A DNA stretch of 64,000 nt, taken from contig OZ253476.1 in assembly GCA_965261795.1 (NCBI GenBank), forward strand, positions 3,100,001-3,164,000, in the 5' to 3' direction. Positions 1 to 8,233 of this stretch are shown piece by piece. A program made the position numbers and the translations under genes. A model generated the notes under the pieces. It worked only from the letters and a program-made list of their open reading frames with translations. It had not been told where the DNA came from and did not search any database. Source of the stretch: CBDCFV01 sp965261795. Its GTDB lineage: Bacteria > Chloroflexota > Dehalococcoidia > Lucifugimonadales > UBA3495. The number at the start of each line of letters is the position of its first letter. The first letter of the stretch is position 1.

Positions 1-1
1 T

Positions 2-574
2 TGGTCGCTGAACTACGCCCTGGCCGGCGGTGTGCTGATGGACCTGGCGCTGGAGAACCGCATAGACACCGACCTGGAAAAGCTGGTTCTCATGGATAGC
101 ACTCCTATCGGAGACAGCCTGCTCGACCCCACACTGGCCGACATCAAAGAAGTGGGGGAACGAGACGCCCGTTTCTGGGTAGAGCGCACGGCGAACCGCG
201 CCCAGGAAATCCGGGAAGAGGCCCTTTCCAGGCTGATTTCCTTGGGGATCCTGGAAGCCCGGGACGACCGGTTCCTGTGGGTGTTCCGGTCCCGGCGATA
301 CCCGGCCATCGAGGGCAGGACAGTACGCGAAGTGAAGCTGCGCATCATGGGAGTGCTGTTCAGCGAGGAAATACCCGATCCGCGCGATGTGGTGATAATC
401 TGCTTGGCCGACGCCTGCGGCATATTCCGGCGATTGTTGTCCAGGACGGAGTTGAGCCGGGCTTCCGAGCGCATTGAGCAGGTGAGCAGGCTGGACCTTA
501 TCGGTCAAGCCATGTCCCAAGCCATCCAGGACATCCAATTGACCATCGCCACTTCGGTCCGCGGGCACATATAA
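2..574 (+). CDS. GPP34 (GOLPH3/VPS74-like) family protein, 5' end outside window
   Basis: The frame is open from the first bases of the window (W-S-L-N-Y-A-L-A-G-G before the first in-frame GTG at 32), so the true start lies upstream. The pattern YALAGG..LMDLALENRI followed by D.TPIGD..LD resembles the GPP34 family, whose eukaryotic members bind phosphatidylinositol-4-phosphate. Bacterial members are soluble, mostly helical proteins of unknown role, usually a little over 200 residues, so only a short N-terminal part is missing. It is followed by a separate, well-spaced gene. The family call rests on pattern memory. Confidence 0.62.
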   Translation, partial: WSLNYALAGGVLMDLALENRIDTDLEKLVLMDSTPIGDSLLDPTLADIKEVGERDARFWVERTANRAQEIREEALSRLISLGILEARDDRFLWVFRSRRYPAIEGRTVREVKLRIMGVLFSEEIPDPRDVVIICLADACGIFRRLLSRTELSRASERIEQVSRLDLIGQAMSQAIQDIQLTIATSVRGHI

Positions 575-656
575 CTGCCCGCTTCGCACTCCTGACCCCG
601 TTCCGGGATACGCTCGTTTTCCGGGCCGCCGGCACGGATACCGATTGGAGGAGGAC

Positions 657-1241
657 ATGGCAGAAACCGCAATGCCCCAAAACAGACCTATGATGACCTT
701 GCCGGAGGCGGTCGAACAGGTACTGAGGAAGTACGCCGATTTCAGTGGCCGGGCCACCCGCGCCGAGTACTGGTGGTGGGTTTTGGCCACGTTAATCGTC
801 GGCATGGCCATCGGATCGGTTGATGCCTTCATAGCCTCCATAGTCGACAAGGAATGGATATACAGTCCCTTGTCCACGATATTCAACCTAGCGATTTTGC
901 TGCCCAACCTGGCCGTCAGCGCCCGGAGACTGCACGATATCGGCAAGTCCGGCTGGTGGCTGCTGGTGTGGTTTGTACTGGTTGTCATAGGCTGGATACC
1001 GGTGGTCGTCGGACTTATCCTCTTGCTTGTGGGCGGCGCATTGAAAGGCCAGTTTGACGCCGGCAGCTTCGTTCCCTTGATAATAGGAGGCGCCATAACG
1101 TTGCTCCTGGCGCTTGGCCTCCTTCTATGGATCATACTTTGGATGGTCCGGCAAGGGCAGAGCGGCCCCAACCGTTTCGGCCCCGACCCGCGGGCGACAG
1201 CCGGGACGGAGCCTTTGGCAGCGCCGGACGCCTTAGCATAG
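657..1241 (+). CDS. DUF805 family integral membrane protein
   Basis: A 194-residue protein. I chose ATG 657 because GGAGGAG lies just before it (646-652); an in-frame TTG at 645 overlaps that ribosome site. The soluble N-terminus leads into Y.DFSGRATRAEYWWW, then hydrophobic segments, then LAVSARRLHDIGKSGWW and a C-terminal G.SGPNRFGPDP. These are the hallmark positions of DUF805 proteins, small inner-membrane proteins without a fixed biochemical role. About four membrane segments can be seen. It stands alone, with the next gene on the opposite strand. Confidence 0.85.
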   Translation: MAETAMPQNRPMMTLPEAVEQVLRKYADFSGRATRAEYWWWVLATLIVGMAIGSVDAFIASIVDKEWIYSPLSTIFNLAILLPNLAVSARRLHDIGKSGWWLLVWFVLVVIGWIPVVVGLILLLVGGALKGQFDAGSFVPLIIGGAITLLLALGLLLWIILWMVRQGQSGPNRFGPDPRATAGTEPLAAPDALA

Positions 1242-1341
1242 GCATCCGTCCATGTTTTAAGCCTGTTCGGGCGGTCATAAGCGCCGCACCGGAACAGGCC
1301 CAATGTTTAATGGAACGATTGTTGGATGGCCGATGGCGTGG

Positions 1342-1749
1342 CTAGACCGCATTTCGCCACATGCGACAGCCGGCCACGCCCATCACGATGGGCATCGCAG
1401 TGTCGATGACTATCCAAATTTGACCGTCGGGCACGTTGTTGGGAGAAAGGGCGCTGAACCAGTTCCAGAAGTACAGGATGAACACGGCGACCGTCCCGTA
1501 GAAGACCGTGTTGACCTCCAGATAGCGCTTCAGGTCGGCCTCCCTGTCGCCATCGACACGCCGCTTTTCTGCATAGGAGGCGGCCAGGGTGATTAGCATC
1601 GCCACTGACATGAACCAATTCATTATTTCCCATGCCGTGAACGGGGCGTCGCCGCCGGGGTGGTACAACGGGGTAATGATGAAGTGCACGGCGACCGCCG
1701 CCGCCACTAACACCAGGTAAGCCGCCACTGCCCTAACCAGGATGGACAT
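1342..1749 (-). CDS. Small four-helix membrane protein, function unknown
   Basis: I start this 135-residue protein at ATG 1749 because an AGGAGG site lies directly upstream (about 1751-1758); the open frame extends further, but without a second start signal. Four hydrophobic stretches (about residues 5-25, 40-57, 78-97, 110-128) are separated by a short charged loop rich in R, D and E after the second. No catalytic motif is visible. It is convergent with the DUF805 gene. I do not recognise the family. Confidence 0.6.
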   Translation of the reverse strand: MSILVRAVAAYLVLVAAAVAVHFIITPLYHPGGDAPFTAWEIMNWFMSVAMLITLAASYAEKRRVDGDREADLKRYLEVNTVFYGTVAVFILYFWNWFSALSPNNVPDGQIWIVIDTAMPIVMGVAGCRMWRNAV

Positions 1750-1938
1750 ACTTCCTCCTCTGGAACTTGCCTGAGTACAGACCGCAACCAACTCCACCAC
1801 GGGACCAGCATAATTTATCACCGGCGGCGGGACCGCTGCCACCGCACCCGACCGCCAAAGCAACTTGGCGGCGGAAGGCGAAATTTCAGATACCCTGACA
1901 TTTACGGACATTTCCTGACATTACGCCGGTTGTCATCC

Positions 1939-2256
1939 TCAGAAGGCGGCGCCGTAATTTCGGGACCAAGGGAGAAGGATTCGGATGAGACGTTGGGGTT
2001 CGGGATTGGTGTTGCTGCGGCGGCAGCCGTCCAGAAAATTATAGGCCGCGGCGAAGGAAGGGAGCCGCAAACCGGCTTGGCCCATCCGCCGGATGAAGGG
2101 ATGGGGGTCGGGCGGAAGTTCATGGTTGGAGCTGTTAACGAACCAGCGGTGGCAATAGTCGTCGGCCATGCGGCGTACCCGGACAAGGGCCAGTTCGCGC
2201 ACCATTTTGCGGCGGAGAGCGTTGACCCGGGACCGCAGGGATCTTAATTCACTCAT
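1939..2256 (-). CDS. Hypothetical small basic protein
   Basis: A 105-residue frame with ATG at 2256 and GAGGTGA about 8 bases upstream. The N-terminal 35 residues are rich in Arg and Leu and likely helical (LRSLRSRVNALRRKMVREL). The rest contains PPDPHPFIRRM, a C-terminal LIRILLPWSRNYG and a single Cys. The regular alternation of charged and hydrophobic residues suggests a real folded protein, possibly nucleic-acid binding, but I cannot name a family. Overlapping frames on both strands in this stretch look like shadows. Confidence 0.4.
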   Translation of the reverse strand: MSELRSLRSRVNALRRKMVRELALVRVRRMADDYCHRWFVNSSNHELPPDPHPFIRRMGQAGLRLPSFAAAYNFLDGCRRSNTNPEPQRLIRILLPWSRNYGAAF

Positions 2257-2562
2257 TTGGAATGTTCACCTCGCACAGATTTTTTGGGGCCGATAGTCTG
2301 AATCAGGATTTACCGGATGTTGGGATTTTCAGGATGTCACCGTTTTCAGTCATTCACTCAGCGGGCACGTACTATGTTAGGGTGTTGTCTTCCGAGTTGG
2401 GAAGGGGCGCGTGTCAGTTAAATGTGAGGGTGGGTCACTTGGTTGGGACGCGGGGCAGGGATTGTTAAGGGACCGCTATATCTGTCTCGTGGTGAAGAGA
2501 GGGGGAAGCTACTCCTTCATCCTCACCGCATATCTGGACCGGAAAATCCAAGGAGAGTGAGC
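2257..2562. other. Intergenic stretch with a dispersed-repeat fragment
   Basis: No convincing gene. It holds a fragment of the repeat whose complete palindromic copy is at 29340-29434. The rest is featureless apart from the ribosome site AGGAGAG at 2551-2557 of the next gene. Confidence 0.5.
2296..2337 (+). repeat. Half copy of a dispersed palindromic repeat
   Basis: GTCTGAATCAGGATTTACCG, then a GGATTTTCAGGAT-like stretch, matches the left arm of the copy at 29340-29434. Here the right arm is missing, so this is a degraded or partial copy. Confidence 0.6.
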
Positions 2563-2988
2563 ATGGCGAGCAGGAAGGTGTCGGTCTGGTACGACGACGA
2601 AGGGGACATGCTCGAGGTGCTGTGGGCTTTCAGAGAGGGGTACTTCACCCCCACCGATGACGAGCGCATTCTCAAGAGGGTGGACGACGACGGAGAGGTT
2701 ATCGGGTTCCTGATACACGGGATGAGCACGTTCAAGCAGCCAGCGCCCGTAGAGTTCGAGCTGGCGTCCGAGGCCCCTGCCGACGATGTCGCCAACGTGA
2801 CGGTGCGGCAGGCGGCCATCGACCTTGGCGTCTCGGAACGGAGAGTGCGGCAACTCGCTAGGGAAGGCCGGGTGCGGGGAGCGACCAAGACAGGAGCCGA
2901 GTGGCTGATTCCTCGGCCAGTGGAGGTCATTCCAGGAAGGCGCGGTCCCGTGGGTGTCGCCGGCCAAGTTGATGCGGGAGGGGGATAG
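2563..2988 (+). CDS. DUF2283 domain fused to an excisionase-like HTH
   Basis: A 141-residue protein starting at ATG 2563 with AGGAGAG at 2551-2557. Residues 1-60 (VSVWYDDEGDMLEV ... DDDGEVIGFLIHG) follow the DUF2283 pattern, a small beta-rich domain found in many short bacterial proteins. Residues about 75-125 (VTVRQAAIDLGVSERRVRQL ... GAEWLIPRPVE) are a classic MerR/excisionase winged helix-turn-helix with the closing W.IP motif. The combination suggests a DNA-binding regulator, possibly of toxin-antitoxin or mobile-element type. No partner toxin lies next to it. Confidence 0.7.
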   Translation: MASRKVSVWYDDEGDMLEVLWAFREGYFTPTDDERILKRVDDDGEVIGFLIHGMSTFKQPAPVEFELASEAPADDVANVTVRQAAIDLGVSERRVRQLAREGRVRGATKTGAEWLIPRPVEVIPGRRGPVGVAGQVDAGGG

Positions 2989-3065
2989 CGTTGGGTGCTG
3001 GCGCCCCTTGCTGTAAAATCTTCCAAGAATCATAGGATCAGCGGTTCCAGGTCCGAGTTCAGAAA

Positions 3066-3347
3066 CTAGATCACACACTGGGACCCGTGCGAGTGGGTCA
3101 GCTCAGCAGCTGAATGAGCTTCTTTGAGCGAGTCACACACTGCCACGACTCCGTCCTTGCCCATATCCACCCACTTGTCGGGATACTTCTCGACTAGGGC
3201 ATCGTATTTGCCTCCCAGACGGGAGGCGGCTTTATAGAACTCGGCCATCCCGTCATCCCAGGCCATGGGTCCACCCAACTCTTCGATGGCTTTTCTCAGG
3301 AATTCCTCGTCCGTAGGGCGGTTCAGGCCGTCATCCGGGTCTGTCAT
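3066..3347 (-). CDS. Small DUF5678-like protein
   Basis: A 93-residue acidic protein with ATG at 3347 and GGAG a few bases upstream. The core YDALVEKYPDKWVDMGKDGV followed by AVCDSLKEA resembles DUF5678-type proteins (KYPGKWVA...DSLEE), small domains often found near toxin-antitoxin genes. The first half (TDEEFLRKAIEELGG) looks helical. The function is unknown. It lies next to the decayed methylase fragment at 3376. Confidence 0.5.
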   Translation of the reverse strand: MTDPDDGLNRPTDEEFLRKAIEELGGPMAWDDGMAEFYKAASRLGGKYDALVEKYPDKWVDMGKDGVVAVCDSLKEAHSAAELTHSHGSQCVI

Positions 3348-3375
3348 GGCATTGCTCCTATGCCCACGGTCACCG

Positions 3376-3432
3376 TCAGTATAGCCCGACCTGCCGCGCA
3401 GTATCCGTGAAGTGCTGCACCTTCTTCGGCAG
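3376..3432 (-). pseudogene. Remnant of a restriction-modification enzyme C-terminus
   Basis: Read on the minus strand, this stretch gives LPKKVQHFTDTARQVGLY and a stop. It matches the second remnant at 6385-6571 (PEAVQHFIYGARR) and the C-terminal pattern (L.P.EV.HF...ARR) that I recall from large methylase-nuclease (type ISP/Eco57I-like) proteins. Nothing of the remaining gene is present upstream. It is too short to be a gene by itself. Confidence 0.45.
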
Positions 3433-3599
3433 TAGAGAGTGACAAAGAACCTTGGCCTCGCAGTAGGAGAGCTACCGATTCAAAATCTCATTGGCAACTT
3501 GTGACAGAACGTTGCAGGTAACTGGCGTTAATGTCGGGACAAAGGTCGCCGAATTCTAAATCAGCACAGTCCCGGGCTTGTCCTACGGCTGAGGCAGCG

Positions 3600-5015
3600 T
3601 TATGGGCTTGGCTGAAGGGTCAATTTATTGATGGTGTTGGGTCCTACAAGAACCACAGGTAAGCCGTTCTTTAGGGTGACTTGGCCTTGGATTGAGATTC
3701 TGTCCCCGAGTTGGAAATGCTGTGCTGAATCCAAAGCCGTTGCGATTTGCCCTTGCTCTTCCTTTGTTAGGAACAGGCATTTCACCATTGTGAAGTAAGT
3801 TTCATCTTGTAGATCCAAGTTTACTGTGTCCAAGCGGTCCGGTCCTTTAGGCCTGGTGACATCGTAGATAGTCCCCTGCAGAGTTCGTGTTTCGACACTG
3901 TAAGATGTGTCGAGGTCTTCTTTACCTTCAGTTGCCATAATATTTGGCTCTCTTAACACAGAAGGATGATTGGGGTTCCAATCTCCGACAAGCGTGAGTT
4001 TTCTACCCTCAAGATCGAAATATTTTTCGGGAGCACTTTTATAGACTTGATACGTCAATCGATCATACTTCTCCGTTTCTATGGCTATCTCGACCAAGCT
4101 ATGGGGATCAAATCCTTCGGGAATGCTCACCGACGTGACTACCCCTTCGACAAGTATTAGGACATCTTTTGGGGATTGGTCTGGGTCCTGCCCGTCTGAC
4201 ATAATCTCTGAAGTAATCCGGGGTTTACGAGGATAATCCCTCCTGAACATGAAACTCGACGTATCAAGTACTATCTCGCACGCTATCACTATAGGTTGGA
4301 GTTCGGCTGAAAGGTTAGAGTCCTTCCGTTCCGGGACGTACCTCCAAGCGGTGTACATTTCGTCTATTGAGCCAAGAAAAGCTTCGAAAGTCTTGTAAGA
4401 CTGCCTATCCGTACCGCTAACTTGGCTCCAGCGTTGCTCCAAGTGTCGCCTTGTTTCTTGGTTCAATAGCTTGAACAGCGTGGTTGGTTCATGCTGCTTC
4501 CACTTGTCCTTAGGTATTTTCACTAACTGACCGGTGGTTTCCAAAAGGGCCTTCAGGCACAGTTCCAAGGTGAAGAAGGCTTGTTGAACATAGGCCAATG
4601 ATTGCCCTAACCCTGCTTCAGTACTCCAATAATGTTGGTCCCTGTTTTTGTAATCGAAGAAACCTTCAAGGTCCACGGTGAGCTGGGGGATGGTTCGCAA
4701 GGCCGCGTAAGAAAGGCCGGCAATATAGGCAAAAGTTGTGACGTTGGGAATATCTTCCAAGACTATGCTGCGGTCTATCGACAGAGCGACTACTGAGTCG
4801 AGTTCCTCATCGGTGAATGTGCGTTGGGTTCCATCTTCAGCGACTGCGGCGATGGCATGGATGCATTTCCCAGTAGATGGATGAATGGCAATACCGTCTG
4901 CGGGCTGTTCTATCTGGTCAAAGCATGCCTTCGCCTCTTGCAAGGTGTTATGGGATCCGTGAATCTCAGCACATCTTTGGAAGAACAAGGACTGGCTGAA
5001 TACTTCGTATGGCAT
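3600..5015 (-). CDS. Unknown protein with a possible HEPN-like region and C-terminal OB-like domain
   Basis: From ATG 5015 (GAGGA about 9 bases upstream) it has 471 residues; a TTG at 5108 would add 31. Base composition is visibly A+T-richer than its neighbours, a sign of transfer. The middle (FFTLELCLKALLETTG, then a long charged helical stretch with EMYTAWRY) resembles HEPN-type helical bundles, but I cannot place an R-x4-6-H catalytic motif with confidence. The last 100 residues (QLGDRISIQGQVTLKNGLPV) look like a small OB-fold barrel. It sits among restriction-modification remnants and an insertion sequence, so a defence role is conceivable but not shown. Confidence 0.5.
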   Translation of the reverse strand: MPYEVFSQSLFFQRCAEIHGSHNTLQEAKACFDQIEQPADGIAIHPSTGKCIHAIAAVAEDGTQRTFTDEELDSVVALSIDRSIVLEDIPNVTTFAYIAGLSYAALRTIPQLTVDLEGFFDYKNRDQHYWSTEAGLGQSLAYVQQAFFTLELCLKALLETTGQLVKIPKDKWKQHEPTTLFKLLNQETRRHLEQRWSQVSGTDRQSYKTFEAFLGSIDEMYTAWRYVPERKDSNLSAELQPIVIACEIVLDTSSFMFRRDYPRKPRITSEIMSDGQDPDQSPKDVLILVEGVVTSVSIPEGFDPHSLVEIAIETEKYDRLTYQVYKSAPEKYFDLEGRKLTLVGDWNPNHPSVLREPNIMATEGKEDLDTSYSVETRTLQGTIYDVTRPKGPDRLDTVNLDLQDETYFTMVKCLFLTKEEQGQIATALDSAQHFQLGDRISIQGQVTLKNGLPVVLVGPNTINKLTLQPSP

Positions 5016-5123
5016 CTTGTATGTCCTCAGTACCAATTGCAATGGACCATTGCTGGGTAAATTATACGAAAGGCAGAAACCAACGAATCCTTTGACAGTT
5101 GTCGTCAACGTTGCTTAGTCACC

Positions 5124-6379
5124 CAGGGCAGCCGCATTCTCCGAAAATGGAATCATCCTGCTAATATTTAAGGGGTGAGCAAGCATGTGATGGAATGGAT
5201 GATGATGAGCAGTAATGTCGGCGGCAGCTTGGGCGAACATTTCAGCAATTTGGATGATCCCAGAAGGGACCAGGGCAAGCGGCATCAACTTTTGGACATC
5301 ATTGCGATGACCATCTGCGCGGTTATCGGGGGCGCAGAGGGTTGGAGCGATGTGGAGTTGTTCGTCAAATGCAAGTACGAATGGTTCCGGAGATTTCTGG
5401 GGCTGCCCCACGGGGTCCCCTGCGCTGACACCCCCGCCTTCGCGAGGGCAGGCTCTTTGGGCGGGTGTTCGCCCGCATTGACCCGGAACAATTCCGGGAC
5501 TGCTTCATGGACTGGGTAAGCACCGTCAACCGGCTGACCCAGGGCCAAGTGATTGCCTTGGACGGCAAGACCTTGCGGCGTTCCCACGACCGTAACTCGG
5601 GGAAGGAAGCCATTCACATGGTCAGTGCTTGGGCCTCGGAGAACTCCTTGGTGTTGGGTCAGACCAAGGTGGACGAGAAATCCAATGAGATCACGGCCAT
5701 ACCTGAGTTGCTGAAGCTGCTGGACTTGTCGGGTTGCATCGTCACTATTGACGCCATGGGTTGCCAGAAGAAGATAGCCCGGCAGATTGTGAGCCAGGAA
5801 GCCGATTACGTCCTGGCGGTCAAGGAAAACCAAGGGAGGTTGCTGGAGGACGTGGAAGACCTGTTTTCCTGCGGGCAGAGGGCCGGATTTGAGGATATGA
5901 AGCACGATTTCTGCCAGACCCTGGACAAGGGCCACGGACGCATTGAGACCCGTCGTTGTTGGACGATTGACGACCCGGAGCAGTTGTCCTACGTCGAGAC
6001 CGGAAGGTATTGGCCGGGGCTGAGAAGCATCGGGATGGTGACGGCGGAGCGACGGCGAGGAGACCAGGTGTCGGTGGAATCCCGGTACTACATATCCAGT
6101 CTGGAGTCGGATGCCGGAAGACTGCTCCAGGCAACTCGAAGCCATTGGGGAATCGAGAATCGCCTCCATTGGGTGCTGGACCTCTCCTTCCGGGAAGACG
6201 AAAGCCGGGTAAGGACCGGAAATGCTTCGGAAAACCTGGCGATAATCCGGCACATGGCCCTTAACCTCCTGCGTAAAGACCGGACCTCCAAAGTCTCCAT
6301 TAAGGCTAGACGCAAACTGGCCGGCTGGGACAATGACTACCTGCTGTCCATACTCTCTAATTAGAATGCGGTTGCCCTG
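5124..6379 (+). mobile_element. ISAs1-family insertion sequence, complete ends, 1256 bp
   Basis: The left end CAGGGCAGCCGCATTCT (5124-5140) and the right end AGAATGCGGTTGCCCTG (6363-6379) form 17-bp inverted repeats with one mismatch. They are flanked by the perfect 10-bp direct repeat CTTAGTCACC at 5114-5123 and 6380-6389, a target duplication of the size known for ISAs1 elements. The intact duplication shows that the element arrived by ordinary transposition and has not been rearranged since. Its transposase gene is frameshifted (see 5175-6364). Confidence 0.93.
5175..6364 (+). pseudogene. ISAs1-family transposase, frameshifted by a small palindromic insertion
   Basis: Two frames give a whole ISAs1 transposase. 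Residues up to LPHGVPCADT are read from 5175 (or ATG 5205, MSSNVGGSLGEHFSNL). FGRVFARIDPEQF onward is read in another frame up to 6364. DDE residues can be assigned to ALDGKTLRRS, TIDAMGCQ and WGIENRLHWVLDLSF. Between them 5433-5455 (23 bases) interrupts a codon series that otherwise reads DTFGRVF. The extra bases begin CCCGCCTTCGCG, the same core as the palindromes at 8298 and 18388. Without programmed frameshifting the enzyme is inactive. Confidence 0.85.
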
Positions 6380-6384
6380 CTTAG

Positions 6385-6571
6385 TCACCCCCCCATATCC
6401 CCCCAGTCCTCCGTGCCCCATATATAAAATGCTGCACCGCCTCCGGCATCAGCGGGCTAGGCAGGCCGCTGCGCTCCCGGTATGACGATCACATCATGAG
6501 GACTTGGTAGCCGCCCAGCCTGTAGTTCCAGACGTTGGGGGCATGGGCTTCCAGTCCGTAATGGTGTGTCA
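6385..6571 (-). pseudogene. Remnant of a methylase/restriction enzyme C-terminal domain
   Basis: The minus strand reads HHYGLEAHAPNVWNYRLGG then YQVLM-M-stop-SSYRERSGLPS and PLMPEAVQHFIYGARR. The pattern VW.YRLGGYQVL..W.SYRER..L...L..E.V.HF...ARR is the C-terminal signature I associate with Eco57I/type ISP restriction-modification proteins. TGA stands where the family has a Trp. Upstream the frame is closed and no methylase motifs follow. The right target duplication of the ISAs1 element abuts its last codons. Confidence 0.55.
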
Positions 6572-6656
6572 GTCAAATGTATAAAATGGGACGGTAATTC
6601 GGTAGACTTGATTTGAAGGATATTCGTTACATCGCAGCCGGACATAAAGTGAAAGG

Positions 6657-7031
6657 ATGACAATTCAGGACAACGCCAAGGACACGACAGACTTGCTGGC
6701 AGCCGCCGACGGGAAGTTTGCGGAAGGGAAACGGCTCGAAGGGTCAGAGTTGATGTGGAAAGCGACGAAACAGGCCATCGTATCCGTCGCCCTCCAAAGA
6801 AACTGGCCCTGCGACAGTGACGAAGACGTTGGTGCGTCCGCCCGACTTTTGGCCCAGGAACAAGGGGACGGGCATGAATTTCTAGCGAAATTCGGCATCG
6901 CCGAGACTTTTCAATACAACGCCAGCGTGGACGTGCTGGAGGACGACGACATAAAAATCTGCTGTGAACTGCTAACCGGCCTGATACACAACCTGTTACA
7001 ACAGGTTGCCCCTCCGGGCAGCCCGGAATGA
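6657..7031 (+). CDS. Small helical protein, possibly PaREP1/HEPN-like
   Basis: A 124-residue acidic protein from ATG 6657, with a purine-rich GAAAGG immediately upstream. The segment AADGKFAEGKRLEGSELMWK followed by ATKQAIVSVALQRNW is shared in pattern (GxExLWxAxxxAVxxxA) with the next gene at 7028. The two look like diverged tandem paralogues. The pattern weakly recalls PaREP1 and related HEPN-type helical proteins. The genes overlap by ATGA, which argues for coupled translation. No function can be assigned. Confidence 0.5.
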   Translation: MTIQDNAKDTTDLLAAADGKFAEGKRLEGSELMWKATKQAIVSVALQRNWPCDSDEDVGASARLLAQEQGDGHEFLAKFGIAETFQYNASVDVLEDDDIKICCELLTGLIHNLLQQVAPPGSPE

Positions 7032-7393
7032 TCTTTCCAGACCACGGCTCAATCGCACGTAACTTGCTGGGGTTGTCTGAACGCCTTTTCGGCGAGAACG
7101 AGAAAGTCCTGGGTGCAGAGGCCCTTTGGGGAGCAGCGATCCATGCCGTGAATGCCGCGGCTACCCGGTATGGCCTAGTCCACGGGCAGTACCGCCACAA
7201 GATGAGTGCAGTAAGACGATTGTCCCAAGACCATGGGGGTGGGGTACCCTGACGAGCGGGTTCAACGTTGCAAGGACACGGCTCCAGGTCTATTTCGACA
7301 AGGTACACCTGAACGACGAGCAACTGGCGACAGACCGCCCGGAAGTTTGTTACACGAATGCTTGCCTTGGCCGAAGCGCTGCCTGCGGTTTAG
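7028..7393 (+). pseudogene. Second gene of the tandem small-protein pair, two frameshifts
   Basis: Starting at ATG 7028 (overlapping the previous stop), the first frame gives DHGSIARNLLGLSERLF, then GAEALWGAAIHAVNAAA and QYRHKMSAVRRLSQDHG before a stop near 7252. Sequence similar in style continues in a second frame (LTSGFNVARTRLQVYFD, HLNDEQLATDRPEV) and in a third (FVTRMLALAEALPAV, stop at 7391-7393). Three consecutive good reading stretches in three frames show a gene recently broken by two small indels; assembly error is the alternative. Confidence 0.6.
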
Positions 7394-7429
7394 GCACCCG
7401 GACCCTTACAACGAGGTTAGTAGAACGGA

Positions 7430-7663
7430 ATGAACTTGGAGCGTATAGTGTCTCGACCCTCCGTAGAACTGTGGCTGCGACGGATTCGCGACCGGAAGGC
7501 GGCCAGCGAAACCCAAGTGCTGCCATCGGAGATTTTGCGTGCCAGAGATCAGGAGCGCACGGGACCGATGTCGATGGAGGACAATGGAGGGGGGAATGGT
7601 CCGGTTTTTGAGGAGCTAGAGCAGGTTGGTCAGGTGAGGGCGCAGGAGCAGGTGCATGGCTGA
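7430..7663 (+). CDS. Possible small antitoxin-like protein, doubtful
   Basis: The N-terminus MNLERIVSRPSVELWLRRI resembles short antitoxin-like proteins that I recall starting with LERIxxRPSVEEWL. The tail after about residue 45 overlaps the HPP pseudogene on the other strand and looks low in quality. No strong ribosome site precedes ATG 7430 and no toxin gene follows. It may be the surviving first half of a toxin-antitoxin pair, or chance. Confidence 0.25.
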   Translation: MNLERIVSRPSVELWLRRIRDRKAASETQVLPSEILRARDQERTGPMSMEDNGGGNGPVFEELEQVGQVRAQEQVHG

Positions 7664-8082
7664 GAGGATGACTGCTCCGAGCAGCACGAACAGGACCGCC
7701 GACGGGGCCCGCCCGCCGACCACGAGTCCAAGGGCCGTGCCTGCGGCGAGGGGTGCTCGGTGTTCGTCAAGACCATGAGCAGGATGCTGAGACCGACGGA
7801 CACCACGGCTATGACATCAGCAGCGAAGTGAGACCCGATAATTTGTTCTCCAAACACCGGAATAAGATACAGCAGGGAGAACGCCGTACCGACGATTAAC
7901 GCTACGACGTGTCCTCCTATAACTCGCCGAGGACTCGATGCAATGCTGTGGGGCGCCACGAATACGACGAAGGCGGTTGATGCAATCGCGACGACGATAG
8001 CGGCCTGAAGCACTACATCCACGACCAGCAGCGTCAACGGGCACAACCCGCACTGGAAGATGTAGTTCTTCCAGTGGCGGCG
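7616..8082 (-). pseudogene. HPP family membrane protein, frameshifted
   Basis: The stretch RRHWKNYIFQ ... STAFVVFVAPHS followed by PRRVIGGHVVALIVG fits HPP family membrane proteins, some of which are linked to nitrite transport. After LTNTEH the frame changes: the alternative frame continues AAGTALGLVVGGRAPSAVLF, then AVILSAMHLLLRPHLTNLL and a stop at 7616-7618, a sensible last helix. At the 5' end the conserved RRHWKNY lies upstream of any ATG or GTG, between an in-frame stop and a TTG at 8046, so the start is also doubtful. The gene is probably dead. Confidence 0.6.
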
Positions 8083-8233
8083 GATCTTCTATCGATCAGG
8101 TGGCCTTCAAGCCGGAATCTCCGCACTGGCCGCCGTCTGTTGAACTTGCTCTCCATTAGATTGTCTGCATTTTCTCACATCAACTGGAGGCGCATCATAG
8201 GTATTGACTGACCTTTTTGCGCCAATTGTCAGG

